DNA from: JBOHDX01 sp050700835
Lineage (GTDB): Bacteria; Actinomycetota; Actinomycetes; Propionibacteriales; Nocardioidaceae
Direction: 5' to 3'
NCBI GenBank assembly: GCA_050700835.1
Contig: JBOHDX010000003.1
Coordinates: 1-52,523 of the forward strand
DNA length: 52,523 nucleotides
The position numbers and the translations under genes were made by a program. Positions 28,039 to 36,898 of the stretch are shown in pieces; position 1 is the first letter of the stretch; each line of letters begins with the position of its first letter. The notes beneath the pieces are model-generated. The model worked only from the letters and a program-made list of their open reading frames with translations, did not search any database and was not told where the DNA came from.

Positions 28039-29264
28039 CGGTTCACCGCCAGCAGCCCGGCCAGCGTGGTGTCGACGTGCTCGACCTGGACGTGCGACGC
28101 CCGCCCCCCATGGGGGAACGGCGCGCTGCGGGGCAGCCCGGAGATGGGCGGCAGCTTGGGGAGCTTGTGCAGCAGGCCACCGATGGTCTGGCACGCGTGT
28201 CCCGGGTTGCCGGCCTGGTTGAGCAGGGCACACAGGAAGACCCTGGGGTCGTTCCCCAGCTGGTTGACGTTCTCGCCGATGTTGTCGCGGTTGTCCAACG
28301 TGCCTGTGGTGCTGTTGTAGGCCGCGGCGAGGTTGGTGAGGGCCAGCGGGGCGTTTCGCAGGGTCTCGGTCAGGGCCGCGCGTTGCTTGACGAGCACCTG
28401 GGTGACCCCCACGAGCCCATGGATGTTGCGCCGAAGAACGCCCTTGTTCTGCTTCACGAAGCTCTCGACGTCGGTCAGTGCCCCGCCGAGCGCGTGCAGA
28501 GAAGCGGCCAGGTCGTGACGCTGCCCGGCGAGGACGGTGGACACACCCGCCAGGCTCGAGTTGAACCGGCGTACCGCGCCGTCGTTGGCTGCCAGCGCGT
28601 GCACGAACGTCTGCACCTGCCGGAGGCTGCCGAACAAGGCGGTCTTGTTGTCCGAGAGGGTGCCCGTGAGCAGGGAGAGATCGTGGATCGTCTGGTTGAT
28701 CTCGGCGCCTCGACCACCAAGGTTGGCGGCCGAGACGTTGACTAGCCGGCTCAGCGCCCCCGGCTTGCCCGACCGGCTCTTGTTCGCGCCCTTCGGGCCG
28801 AGCGCCACCGACAAGTCGTCCAGGGACTGGTAGATCTGGTCGAGCTCGACCGGGACGGCTGTCCGGTGCAGCGAGACGGTCGCGTTGTCGGCCATTACGG
28901 GGCCGCCGGTGTAGGCCGGGGTGAGCTGGACGTACCGGTCGCCGACGATCGCCGGCGAGATCACCACGGCCTTGGCGTCGGCCGGCACCTTGTACTTCGC
29001 GTCGTAGGAGAGCTTGACCTGGACGTGGGTGCCCATCGGCGTGATGCTGTCGACCTGTCCGACCTTGACGCCGAGGATCCGCACGTCGGAGCCGGTATAG
29101 AGCGACACCGTGCGGCTGAACTCCACCGTGAGGTGGCGCTGGCTCTGACTCGGCCAGAACGCCACGCCGAGCGCCGCGATCACGGCGAGCACGATGGCGG
29201 CGGTGATGGCCTGGCCGACCCTCGACATGCGCGAGATCAGTGCGGGAGTGCGGTGGTCGTTCAT
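28035..29264 (-). CDS. MCE family protein MceD
   Basis: Fourth MCE subunit, 409 residues. It has a membrane anchor at about residues 13-37 (RVGQAITAAIVLAVIAALGVAFW), an MCE domain (LTVEFSRTVSLYTGSDVRILGVKVGQV) and a long helical segment. The end (HVDTTLAGLLAV) and one cysteine pair (FLCALLN, HACQTI) are as in the family. ATG 29264 overlaps the mceC stop by one base; GTG 29267 is equally possible. Confidence 0.9.
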   Translation of the reverse strand: MNDHRTPALISRMSRVGQAITAAIVLAVIAALGVAFWPSQSQRHLTVEFSRTVSLYTGSDVRILGVKVGQVDSITPMGTHVQVKLSYDAKYKVPADAKAVVISPAIVGDRYVQLTPAYTGGPVMADNATVSLHRTAVPVELDQIYQSLDDLSVALGPKGANKSRSGKPGALSRLVNVSAANLGGRGAEINQTIHDLSLLTGTLSDNKTALFGSLRQVQTFVHALAANDGAVRRFNSSLAGVSTVLAGQRHDLAASLHALGGALTDVESFVKQNKGVLRRNIHGLVGVTQVLVKQRAALTETLRNAPLALTNLAAAYNSTTGTLDNRDNIGENVNQLGNDPRVFLCALLNQAGNPGHACQTIGGLLHKLPKLPPISGLPRSAPFPHGGRASHVQVEHVDTTLAGLLAVNR

Positions 29265-30232
29265 CACTGCCCTCCCAGCGCCGGAACCGGTGGGAGGTTC
29301 TGCACGAACGTGTCGAACCACGGACCCGTGCCCAAGGTGTTGGCGAAGACGCGGTAGAACGGCGCCATCAACCGAAGGCTCTGGTCGATGTTGTTCTCGT
29401 TGTTCTGCAGCACCTGTACGACGTTGGCCAGGTGGCTCAATGCCGGGTGGAGGTCCGCCTGGGTGTCCCTGACCAGGCCGGACAGCTGCGTGGACAACTG
29501 CGTGGTCGAGACCAGCAGGTTATGGATCGCGACCCGGCGTGCGGTCAAGGCACGGAAAAGCACGTCACCGTCCTTGAACAGCTTGACCAGCTGCTGGTTG
29601 CGGTCGGCGAGCACCCCCGAAACGGACTGGAGGTTGATCAGCAGCGACTTGATCTGGGAGTCGCGTGCGGCGACGTTGCGCGACAGCTGCGACAACCCCG
29701 TCAAGGTTCCCTGGAGCGGCTTCGGAGCGTTCTTGAACGTCGCGCTCAGCGTGTTGAGCGCCGTGGCCAGCTGATGGGTGTTGATCCGCTGCGTGCGCTG
29801 GGCCAGCCCGGAGAAGGCCTGCACCACGTCGTAGGGCGAGGTCGTCCGCGCGAGCGGGATCGTGGAGCCCGCGGCGAGGTTGCCCGGTCCGACCGGGTCG
29901 ACGGCGAGATACATCGCGCCCAGCAAGGTCTTGATCTTGATCGCCGCCGTGGACTCCTGACCGAAGTCGACGCCGTCGTTGACCTGGAAGGTGACCCGCA
30001 CGTGGCTGCCCGTCAGATCGACGGCGGTCACCTTGCCGACGCGGACACCGGCGACGCGCACCTCGTCGTTGGGCTTGAGTCCGGCCGCCTCGCTGACGTT
30101 GGCGTAGTAGGTGTTGCCCCCGCCGATCAGTGGAAGCTGGTCGGCCTTGAAGGCAGCCAGCACGATGACGGCGATCGCGGCCAGGCCGGCGAAGCCGATG
30201 ATCACGGGGTTGCGTTCGCGGAAGGGCTTCAC
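29264..30232 (-). CDS. MCE family protein MceC
   Basis: Third MCE subunit, 322 residues. It begins KPFRERNPVIIGFAGLAAI, the standard N-terminal anchor of MceC, and continues with YYANVSEAAGLKPNDEVRVA, the MCE-domain core, and a helical tube-forming region. GTG 30232 overlaps the mceB stop (GTGA). It is shorter than MceA and MceF, as expected, and ends WFDTFVQNLPPVPALG. Confidence 0.9.
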   Translation of the reverse strand: MKPFRERNPVIIGFAGLAAIAVIVLAAFKADQLPLIGGGNTYYANVSEAAGLKPNDEVRVAGVRVGKVTAVDLTGSHVRVTFQVNDGVDFGQESTAAIKIKTLLGAMYLAVDPVGPGNLAAGSTIPLARTTSPYDVVQAFSGLAQRTQRINTHQLATALNTLSATFKNAPKPLQGTLTGLSQLSRNVAARDSQIKSLLINLQSVSGVLADRNQQLVKLFKDGDVLFRALTARRVAIHNLLVSTTQLSTQLSGLVRDTQADLHPALSHLANVVQVLQNNENNIDQSLRLMAPFYRVFANTLGTGPWFDTFVQNLPPVPALGGQ

Positions 30233-31293
30233 GGCAGTGAGCACCTCGCCGAGTTGACGTTGTAGTTGATCGGGATGTACTTGGGGATCCCGAGCTTTGT
30301 CAGGTCGACAGGCACCTCGAACTGTCCCTTGAAGTTGCACAGGTAGAAGTTGAAGAACGACCCGTAGGCGGCGGTGTGCCCGATCTTGTCGAGCTTGATC
30401 GGGAGGATCTGCAGCGCGTCGTCGATCTGCTTCTTGTTCCGGTCCAGGCGCTGAGCCAACGACTTCAGCTGGCGGACGTCCTCGGTGACGCCCGGTCGGG
30501 CCTGTGACACGAGACTCGCGGTCTGAACAGCGAGATCGGACACGGAGTTCAACGAGCCGAGGATGGCCTGCCGGTCGCCCTTCAACCCGGTCGCGAACTG
30601 CTGCAGCGTGGTGATCGTGTCGGAGAGCTGCTTGTCTCGGCTGCCGACCGTGGTGAGCACGTCGTTGAGATTATTGATCACGTCGCCCACGAGCTTGTCC
30701 CGGTTGGCCAGCGTCTGGGTGATCGAGGCGGTCCGGGCAAGCAGGGTGTCGACCGTGCCGCCTTCCCCTTGCAGGGTCTGGATGATCTCGTACGCCAGCT
30801 TGTTCACGTCTGCGGGAGACAGCGCGGCGAACAACGGCTTGAAGCCGTTGAACAGGACAGTCAGGTCGAGCGCGGGGTTCGTCTTGCTGATGGGGATCGT
30901 CGCGCCGCCCGAAAGGAGCGCGGACGCGTCGGCGGTGCCACCCTGCTGGTACAGCGCGACGTAGCGCTGGCCGACCAGGTTGCGATAGCGGATGTCCGCG
31001 TGCGTGGCTTGAGTGAGGTGGATGTCGGAGTCGATGCTGAACGACACCTTCGCCTCGTTGCGGTTCACGATCGAGATGCCGTCGACGGTGCCCACGCGGA
31101 CACCGGCGATCCGCACGTCGTCGCCGGAGTTGAGGCCGGTGGCGTCGGTGAAGATCGCGCCGTAGCTCCTTTTGCTGCCGAACGTCAGGTTGCCGATCGT
31201 CACGATCAGGACCCCGGTGGCCAGCGTCGTGACCACGATGAAGATGGTCAGCTTGATCAGGGCGGAGACGCTTGCCTTGTTGAGCGCGCTCAC
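30229..31293 (-). CDS. MCE family protein MceB
   Basis: Second MCE subunit, 354 residues. The anchor (LIKLTIFIVVTTLATGVLIVTI) is followed by the MCE domain (YGAIFTDATGLNSGDDVRIA, GVRVGTVDGI) and helices rich in Gln/Asp/Leu. The end FFNFYLCNFKGQF then VPINYNV-like sequence is typical of MceB. GTG 31293 overlaps the mceA stop (GTGA). Confidence 0.9.
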   Translation of the reverse strand: MSALNKASVSALIKLTIFIVVTTLATGVLIVTIGNLTFGSKRSYGAIFTDATGLNSGDDVRIAGVRVGTVDGISIVNRNEAKVSFSIDSDIHLTQATHADIRYRNLVGQRYVALYQQGGTADASALLSGGATIPISKTNPALDLTVLFNGFKPLFAALSPADVNKLAYEIIQTLQGEGGTVDTLLARTASITQTLANRDKLVGDVINNLNDVLTTVGSRDKQLSDTITTLQQFATGLKGDRQAILGSLNSVSDLAVQTASLVSQARPGVTEDVRQLKSLAQRLDRNKKQIDDALQILPIKLDKIGHTAAYGSFFNFYLCNFKGQFEVPVDLTKLGIPKYIPINYNVNSARCSLP

Positions 31294-32606
31294 CGGATCG
31301 TCACCGCCGTCGCCCGCGCCATCGGACCGAACATCAGGCTGGCCACGCCGGGCACCTGGTCGGGCTTCAAACCCATTCCGGGGGCGATCATCGAGGCGAT
31401 GACCGACCGGTCCTGGCGAGTGCCGGAGTACCAGACCCGCGGGGCGGTCCCGAGCATCGGCGCGGCACGGAACTTGCCGTGCGACCCGTGGATTCCGGCC
31501 TTCGTGAAGGCGCCCTGCCCCGGTCCGGGCCCCGGGTTCGCCTGGCTGTACGGCGGGTTCGGCAGCGTGTGGCAGGCCGGACCGGTGTCCAGGCCGTTGC
31601 GTGGCTTGTCCGCGGTCGTGTAGCCGGTCTCCTGGTTCGGGATCAGCTCGAGGTTGATGTGCAGCGTGTAACCACGGAAGGCCTGCGTGGCTCGGGGGAT
31701 CCAGTTGTCCAACCCTCGCAACAGGCACGGGAACTCCGGGGAGTACCTCGCCAGCAGGTCGGTGAACGGCACGCTCACCTTGCCGAGGGCGACGAGGTTG
31801 TCGCCATTGGCGTCGAGGAAGAAGCGGCTGGTGTCCGACAGGGCCGTGACCTGGGTGAAGAGCGCCTTGAGGTTCGCCCTCTCGGCCACCACCGTCTGGG
31901 AGGTCACCGAGAAGTTGCCCAGCGTGCGGCCCAGGTCAGGCAGGACCGAGGAGTACTCGTCGGACACCTTGCCGAGCTTGCGCAGGTCGCCGATCAGGCC
32001 CGGCACCTGCGGGTTGAGGCGGGTCAGGTAGCCGTCCAGCCGGACGAGGTTTGCGCCAAGCCGGTTGCCTCGTCCCTGCAAGGCCGTCGACAACGCCGAC
32101 AACGTGGTCGACAGCTCCTTCGGCTTCAAGGCCTTCAGCAGCGGGTAGATGTCGGCCAGAACCTTCTCCACCTCGGGCTTGAGCACCGTCTCCTGGATCT
32201 GTTGACCAGCCACGATCGCGGTCGGGCTCGGATGCGCCGGCAGCTCCAGGGAGACGTACTTCTCGCCGAACAGCGTCTTGGGGAGGATCAAGGCGGTGAC
32301 GTTGCCGGGGATCTCGCCGACCTTCGACGGGTCGATGGCCAGGTGCAGGATCGCGCTGTTCCCGACCACATCGGCGCTGCGGACCTCGCCGACGATGACG
32401 CCGCGGATCTTCACGTCGGCGCGCGGGTTCAGCTGGAGGCCGATGTTGGACGTCTTCACCGTGACCGGCACGTAGTCGACGAACTTCTGGGAGAAGATCG
32501 CGTACGTCAGCCAGACGAAGAACAGCAGCATGGCCAGGAAGATCACGCCCAGCACCCGACCGTTGAGCGCGGTCTTGAGGAAGACTCCCCGATTCGTGGT
32601 GGCCAT
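31290..32606 (-). CDS. MCE family protein MceA
   Basis: First MCE subunit, 438 residues, with anchor LGVIFLAMLLFFVWLTYAIF at about 19-38. The MCE domain (VTVKTSNIGLQLNPRADVKI, RGVIVGEVRS, LPKTLFGEKYVSL) and the long helical region follow. The C-terminal stretch after residue about 330 is Pro/Gly-rich. It starts four bp after yrbEB. Together MceA-F form the periplasm-spanning conduit fed by the YrbE permeases and the Mkl ATPase. Confidence 0.92.
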   Translation of the reverse strand: MATTNRGVFLKTALNGRVLGVIFLAMLLFFVWLTYAIFSQKFVDYVPVTVKTSNIGLQLNPRADVKIRGVIVGEVRSADVVGNSAILHLAIDPSKVGEIPGNVTALILPKTLFGEKYVSLELPAHPSPTAIVAGQQIQETVLKPEVEKVLADIYPLLKALKPKELSTTLSALSTALQGRGNRLGANLVRLDGYLTRLNPQVPGLIGDLRKLGKVSDEYSSVLPDLGRTLGNFSVTSQTVVAERANLKALFTQVTALSDTSRFFLDANGDNLVALGKVSVPFTDLLARYSPEFPCLLRGLDNWIPRATQAFRGYTLHINLELIPNQETGYTTADKPRNGLDTGPACHTLPNPPYSQANPGPGPGQGAFTKAGIHGSHGKFRAAPMLGTAPRVWYSGTRQDRSVIASMIAPGMGLKPDQVPGVASLMFGPMARATAVTIR

Positions 32607-32610
32607 CGCG

Positions 32611-33450
32611 CTACCCGGCCAGCCGCACGGTTGTCGTGGTGCCCCAGATCGCCATCGACAGGAACAGGTCGATCACGTTGATCGCGACGATCGAGGTGCG
32701 CACGGCCCGACCCACCGCCACGCCCACGCCGGCCGGTCCTCCGGAAGCGTTGTAGCCGTGGTAGCAGTGGATCAGGATCACCACGACCGCGAAGACGAGC
32801 ACCTTGCCGAACGACCACAGCACGTCACCCGGCGGCAGGAACAGCGAGAAGTAGTGGTCGTACGTGCCCGAGCTCTGGCCGAAGAAGGTCGTCACCGTCA
32901 ATCGAGTGGCGAAGTACGAGGACAGCAGACCCACGACGTACAACGGGACGATCGCGATCAGGCCAGCGATGATCCGGGTGGTCACCAGGAACGGCAAGGA
33001 CGGAATGGCCATGACCTCGAGGGCGTCCACCTCCTCGCTGATCCGCATCGCCCCGAGCTGTGCGGTGAAGCCGCAGCCGACCGTTGCGGCCAAGGCGATG
33101 CCGGCCACGAGAGGGGAGATCTCGCGGGTGTTGAAGTAGGCCGACACGAAGCCCGAGAAGGCCGCCGTGCCGATCTGGTTGAGGGCGGCATAGCCCTGCA
33201 GACCCACTTCGGTGCCGGTGAAGAACGCGAGGGCGGTGATCACTCCCACGGTGCCACCGATCACGGCGAGGGCACCGGATCCCAGAGTGACCTCAGCGAG
33301 CAGCCGGAGTATCTCCTTCTTGTAGCGGCGGATGGTGCGAGGGGTCCAGGCCAGTGCCTTGACATAGAACTGGAGCTCGTCGCCGAGCTTGTCCAGATTC
33401 GCCAACGGCACCTGGTAGACGGACCTGAGACCTGTCGTCACGCCGGACAT
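32611..33450 (-). CDS. MlaE-type permease YrbEB
   Basis: Integral membrane permease of the Mce transporter, 279 residues, with five to six hydrophobic segments. Family features are the coupling-helix region QLGAMRISEEVDALEVMAI and the C-terminal GYNASGGPAGVGVAVGRAVR. It follows yrbEA by 2 bp and precedes mceA by 4 bp. The YrbEA/YrbEB pair makes the heterodimeric membrane part. Confidence 0.94.
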   Translation of the reverse strand: MSGVTTGLRSVYQVPLANLDKLGDELQFYVKALAWTPRTIRRYKKEILRLLAEVTLGSGALAVIGGTVGVITALAFFTGTEVGLQGYAALNQIGTAAFSGFVSAYFNTREISPLVAGIALAATVGCGFTAQLGAMRISEEVDALEVMAIPSLPFLVTTRIIAGLIAIVPLYVVGLLSSYFATRLTVTTFFGQSSGTYDHYFSLFLPPGDVLWSFGKVLVFAVVVILIHCYHGYNASGGPAGVGVAVGRAVRTSIVAINVIDLFLSMAIWGTTTTVRLAG

Positions 33451-33452
33451 CG

Positions 33453-34229
33453 CTACGACCCCTTCGACGGCACGAGCTGGAAGTAGATCGCGCTCATCAC
33501 GAAGTTGACGATGAACAGCAGCAGGAAGGTGATGACGACGGACTCGTTGACGGCATCACCCACGCCCTTCGGGCCGCCGCCGGCGTTCATCCCCTTGTAG
33601 GACGCGACCACAGCCGCGATGAGACCGAACACGAGCGCCTTCGCCATGCCTTGCCACAGGTCCGGCAGCTGGGCGAGGGCGGTGAAGGAAGACAGGTACG
33701 CCCCCGGCGTCCCACCCTGCAGGACGACGTTGAAGAAGTAGCCGCCCATGACCCCGACGACGCTCACGAGACCGTTCAGGAAGACCGCGACGAGCATGCA
33801 CGCGAGGACGCGCGGGACGACCAGACGCTGGATCGGGTCGATGCCCAGCACCATCATCGCGTCGAGCTCCTCGCGAATCCTGCGCGCGCCCAGGTCGGCG
33901 GCGATGGCCGAACCACCGGCTCCCGCGATCAGGAGCGCCGTCGCGATCGGAGCCGCTTCGCGGACCACCGCCAAGACGGCGGCCGACCCGGTGAACGACT
34001 GCGCGCCGAACTGCTGGATCAGTCCCCCGACCTCGAGCGCGATGACGGCGCCGAACGGGATGGCCACAAGGGCGGTCGGGACGATCGTGACGGACGCGAT
34101 GAACCAGGCTTGCTGCAAGAACTCCTGCAGCTGAAAGGGTCGCCGGAACAACCCGCGCATCACGTCGAGTCCGAACGCGAACAGCTTGCCGGCGGTGCCG
34201 ACCGGCTGGGTCACCAGTGACATGCTCAC
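33453..34229 (-). CDS. MlaE-type permease YrbEA
   Basis: First permease of the operon, 258 residues. It has the motif SAIAADLGARRIREELDAMM then VLGIDPIQRLVVPRVLA and the end YKGMNAGGGPKGVGDAVNES, which pair with those of YrbEB. The start is GTG 34229 or ATG 34223; no clear ribosome-binding site separates them. Confidence 0.94.
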   Translation of the reverse strand: MSMSLVTQPVGTAGKLFAFGLDVMRGLFRRPFQLQEFLQQAWFIASVTIVPTALVAIPFGAVIALEVGGLIQQFGAQSFTGSAAVLAVVREAAPIATALLIAGAGGSAIAADLGARRIREELDAMMVLGIDPIQRLVVPRVLACMLVAVFLNGLVSVVGVMGGYFFNVVLQGGTPGAYLSSFTALAQLPDLWQGMAKALVFGLIAAVVASYKGMNAGGGPKGVGDAVNESVVITFLLLFIVNFVMSAIYFQLVPSKGS

Positions 34230-34242
34230 GAGCGCGCCCCGA

Positions 34243-35202
34243 TCATGCGGAGCTGCCTGGCGTCATCACCATCGACGGCTCGAAGGAACCAGCCGGTGCC
34301 GTCATCCCGTTGTCGCGCAGCCATGAGCCGGGCTGCCTCTGCGTCACCCGGGGCTGACCGTCCGAGGGGTCCAGCTGCCGCGGGATGGGCGGCAACGGTG
34401 GCAGGCTCTGGTCCTTCTCCTGGGCAAGCTCGTCGGCGTCCTTCTCCTCACTCATGCCGATCGGGCCGATCCGTTGCGCGTTGAGGAACTGGCGGACGAC
34501 CGGCTCCTCACTGGACAGCAGCATCTCGCGGGGCCCGAACATCGCCAGGTGCCGGTGGTAGAGCAGGCCGATGTTGTCAGGGACGGTGCGGGCTGTGTTG
34601 ATGTCGTGGGTCACGATCAGGAACGTCGCGGAGATCTGCGCGTTGAGGTCGACGATCAACTGGTTCAGGTACGCGGTGCGTACCGGGTCGAGTCCCGAGT
34701 CGGGCTCATCGAACAACACGATCTCGGGGTCGAGGACCAGTGCCCGCGCCAGCCCGGCCCGCTTGCGCATGCCCCCGGAGATCTCGCCCGGCAGCTTGAA
34801 CTCGGCTCCGATCAGGCCGACCATGTCCATCTTCTGCATGACGATGTCGCGGATCTCGGACTCGCTCTTCTTGGTGTGCTCGCGCAGGGGGAACGCGACG
34901 TTGTCGTACAGGTGCATGGAGCCGAACATCGCGCCGTCCTGGAACAGCACGCCGAACAGCTTGCGCACTTCGTACAGCTCCCGCTCGGAGCAGTTGGCGA
35001 TGTCGTGTCCCTCGATGAAGACATGTCCGCGATCCGGCTTGAGCAGGCCTATCAAGGTCTTCAGGAATACCGATTTGCCGGTGCCGGACGGGCCCAGCAT
35101 CACCGAGATCTCACCAGCGGGGAGCGCGAGCGACACGTCTCCCCAGATGAGTTGCTTGCCGAACGACTTCGTGAGTCCCTCGACCTGGATCTCGACGCCC
35201 AC
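34243..35202 (-). CDS. mkl: Mce-system ATPase (Mkl/MlaF-like)
   Basis: ABC-type ATPase that powers Mce lipid import. The 319-residue protein has Walker A GPSGTGKS, the MlaF-type signature ISGGMRKRAGLARAL, Walker B EIVLFDEPDSGLDP and switch His in VTHD. It has a C-terminal extension of about 65 residues with PPLPPIPRQ. GTG 35202 is chosen for its perfect AGGAGG site seven bases upstream. In M. tuberculosis the orphan mkl gene also lies just after rplJ-rplL, but there it lacks adjacent yrbE/mce genes; here the whole transporter is attached. Confidence 0.94.
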   Translation of the reverse strand: MGVEIQVEGLTKSFGKQLIWGDVSLALPAGEISVMLGPSGTGKSVFLKTLIGLLKPDRGHVFIEGHDIANCSERELYEVRKLFGVLFQDGAMFGSMHLYDNVAFPLREHTKKSESEIRDIVMQKMDMVGLIGAEFKLPGEISGGMRKRAGLARALVLDPEIVLFDEPDSGLDPVRTAYLNQLIVDLNAQISATFLIVTHDINTARTVPDNIGLLYHRHLAMFGPREMLLSSEEPVVRQFLNAQRIGPIGMSEEKDADELAQEKDQSLPPLPPIPRQLDPSDGQPRVTQRQPGSWLRDNGMTAPAGSFEPSMVMTPGSSA

Positions 35203-35473
35203 GCAAGTCCCTCCTGACCGTGGCGACGCAGGTGTGCAGAGCAGGTGACGTGGTGGCCGAGCCCGAGCAGACCGCACGTAACACACCGGTACGCGGTCCA
35301 ACGATGTCGGCCCAGACAAGTTACGCAAGTTACGCCCAGGTCACCGTGCCGGCGGTGCCGGCGTACCTCGCCCCGGCACAACCGTCACGACCCGGGCATT
35401 CCGCGCAGGCTACCGCGAGGTAACTCTGGTCACAAAGTCGCTGCGCGGCCTGACCGGCAGCCTCGGAACACGC
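35203..35473. other. Intergenic region between mkl and rplL terminator
   Basis: About 270 bp of the 349-bp gap, holding the presumed mce promoter. The visible feature is a tandem pair of AAGTTACGC (35318-35335), followed by CCCAGGTCACC; a partly similar GTAACTCTGGTCAC lies at about 35417-35431. I see no convincing -10/-35 pair. No open frame looks coding. Confidence 0.5.
35318..35335. repeat. Tandem 9-bp direct repeat upstream of the mce operon
   Basis: Two adjoining copies of AAGTTACGC, 116 bp upstream of the mkl start. Position and spacing of one helical turn suggest a regulator binding site, but no regulator is adjacent. Confidence 0.4.
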
Positions 35474-35512
35474 CGTAGGGGCGGTCGCCGACGTTGCGCG
35501 ACCGCCCCTACG
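35474..35512 (-). terminator. Terminator of rplJ-rplL
   Basis: Perfect 15-bp stem (CGTAGGGGCGGTCGC and complement) around a 9-nt loop, 39 bp after the rplL stop. It separates the rplJ-rplL transcript from the mce operon. Confidence 0.8.
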
Positions 35513-35551
35513 AGCGGAGAGGACGGTGCCGGCGGTGTCCGCCAGCCGGTC

Positions 35552-35938
35552 CTACTTGACTGAGATGGTGGCCCCGGCTCCTTCGAGGGCCTCCTTGGCC
35601 TTGTCCGCGGCCTCCTTGGTGACCTTCTCCAGGATGGGCTTGGGGGCACTCTCGACCAAGTCCTTGGCCTCCTTCAAGCCGAGGCTGGTGAGGGTGCGCA
35701 CCTCCTTGATGACCTGGATCTTCTTGTCGCCGGCAGCCTCGAGGACGACGTCGAACTCGTCCTGCTCCTCCACGGCTTCGGCGGGGGCACCGGGAGCGGC
35801 GCCGGCGGGGGCTTGCATGACCGGGGCGGCGGCGGTCACGCCGAAGGTGTCTTCGAACTGCTTCACGAACTCACTGAGCTCGAGCAGGGTCATCTCCTTG
35901 AACGTGTCCAGGAGGTCGTCGGTGCTGATCTTCGCCAT
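35552..35938 (-). CDS. rplL: 50S ribosomal protein L7/L12
   Basis: Stalk protein that recruits translation GTPases. The 128-residue product has the N-terminal dimerisation helix region (TDDLLDTFKEMTLLELSEFV), an Ala/Pro/Gly hinge and the C-terminal domain (EFDVVLEAAGDKKIQVIKEV, LGLKEAKDLVE). ATG 35938 opens MAKIS, a usual start. It follows rplJ by 52 bp. Confidence 0.97.
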   Translation of the reverse strand: MAKISTDDLLDTFKEMTLLELSEFVKQFEDTFGVTAAAPVMQAPAGAAPGAPAEAVEEQDEFDVVLEAAGDKKIQVIKEVRTLTSLGLKEAKDLVESAPKPILEKVTKEAADKAKEALEGAGATISVK

Positions 35939-35990
35939 GGTGGCGGTCCTTCCTCGGATGGTGGTGCGCGGTGTGGTTCGTGGTCGAGGC

Positions 35991-36623
35991 TCAGGCCCCG
36001 GCAGGCTCAGGTGCTGGGTCTGCCGGCTCTGCTGGCTCTGCTGGCTCTGCTGGCTCTGCTGGGTCTGCCGGCTCTGCCGGCTCTGCTGGCTCTGCTGGGC
36101 CAGAGTCGTCCTGTGCTGTCTTGCTCGCGAGAGCACCCAACGCGCGGGCTGCCTTCGCCAGCGGGGCGTTGAACAAGGACACGGCATTCTGCAGGGACGC
36201 CCGCATGTCGCGTGCGAGCTTGGCGAGGAGCACCTCGCGCGACTCCAGGTCCGCGATCTTGCCGATCTCCTGGGCGGACAGGGGCTTCCCGTCGAGGATG
36301 CCGCCCTTGATGACCAGGGGGTGGTTCTCCTTGGCGAAGTCACGCAGGCCCTTGGCGGTCTCCACGGCGTCGCCCTTGATGAAGGCGATGGCCGAAGGGC
36401 CGGTCAGGAGCTCGTCGAAACCGTCGATGCCGGCGTCTCGGGCCGCGAGCTTGGTCAGCGTGTTCTTCACCACGGCGTACGTGGCGTTGTCACCGAGAGC
36501 TCTGCGCAGGTCGCGCAGCTGCTTCACGGTGAGTCCGCGGTACTCGGTGAGCACGGCGCCGGTGCTGCTGCGGAACTGTTCCGCCAGCTCGGCGACGGCT
36601 GCCACCTTGTCGGGGCTCGCCAT
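35991..36623 (-). CDS. rplJ: 50S ribosomal protein L10 with Pro-Ala-Glu tail
   Basis: Stalk base protein. The 210-residue product begins MASPDKVAAVAELAEQF and includes EYRGLTVKQLRDLRRAL and the L12-binding helix region. The last 37 residues are an AEP/ADP triplet repeat, encoded by tandem 9-bp units at about 35995-36105. ATG 36623 is chosen on family similarity. Upstream is a leader with two hairpins. Confidence 0.96.
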   Translation of the reverse strand: MASPDKVAAVAELAEQFRSSTGAVLTEYRGLTVKQLRDLRRALGDNATYAVVKNTLTKLAARDAGIDGFDELLTGPSAIAFIKGDAVETAKGLRDFAKENHPLVIKGGILDGKPLSAQEIGKIADLESREVLLAKLARDMRASLQNAVSLFNAPLAKAARALGALASKTAQDDSGPAEPAEPAEPADPAEPAEPAEPAEPADPAPEPAGA

Positions 36624-36668
36624 GGGTCTCCTTCCGCACGTGCACGGGTGTCGTGCCGCGTCGCGCAA

Positions 36669-36727
36669 GGTCCCGGTCGGCGGGGACCCTGACATGCAGA
36701 ACGCCCCGGCGCAGGGGGCACGGGGCG
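36669..36727 (-). promoter_or_regulatory. Candidate L10 leader (two hairpins)
   Basis: Between the lipoprotein gene and rplJ two stems are visible on the minus strand: CGCCCCG/CGGGGCG with a 12-nt loop (36702-36727) and GGTCCC/GGGACC with an 8-nt loop (36669-36688). rplJ is commonly autoregulated through its leader by the L10-L12 complex; that this leader does so is an inference. The distal stem could also end the lipoprotein transcript. The 275-bp gap holds no gene. Confidence 0.4.
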
Positions 36728-36898
36728 CGGCGCGTCAGCGGACGCGTTCGACTCGATCTCCTGCGCGGGTCGCCCGCAATGCGGGGCCTTCGGTCGAGCG
36801 GTGTCGGACTGCGACGGCTCGACGACCAGCGGTCTTCGGCGCAGTAAGCGTACGGGACGTCGCGGGGCACCGACAAATCGGCGGATCAGCGGAGCGGC

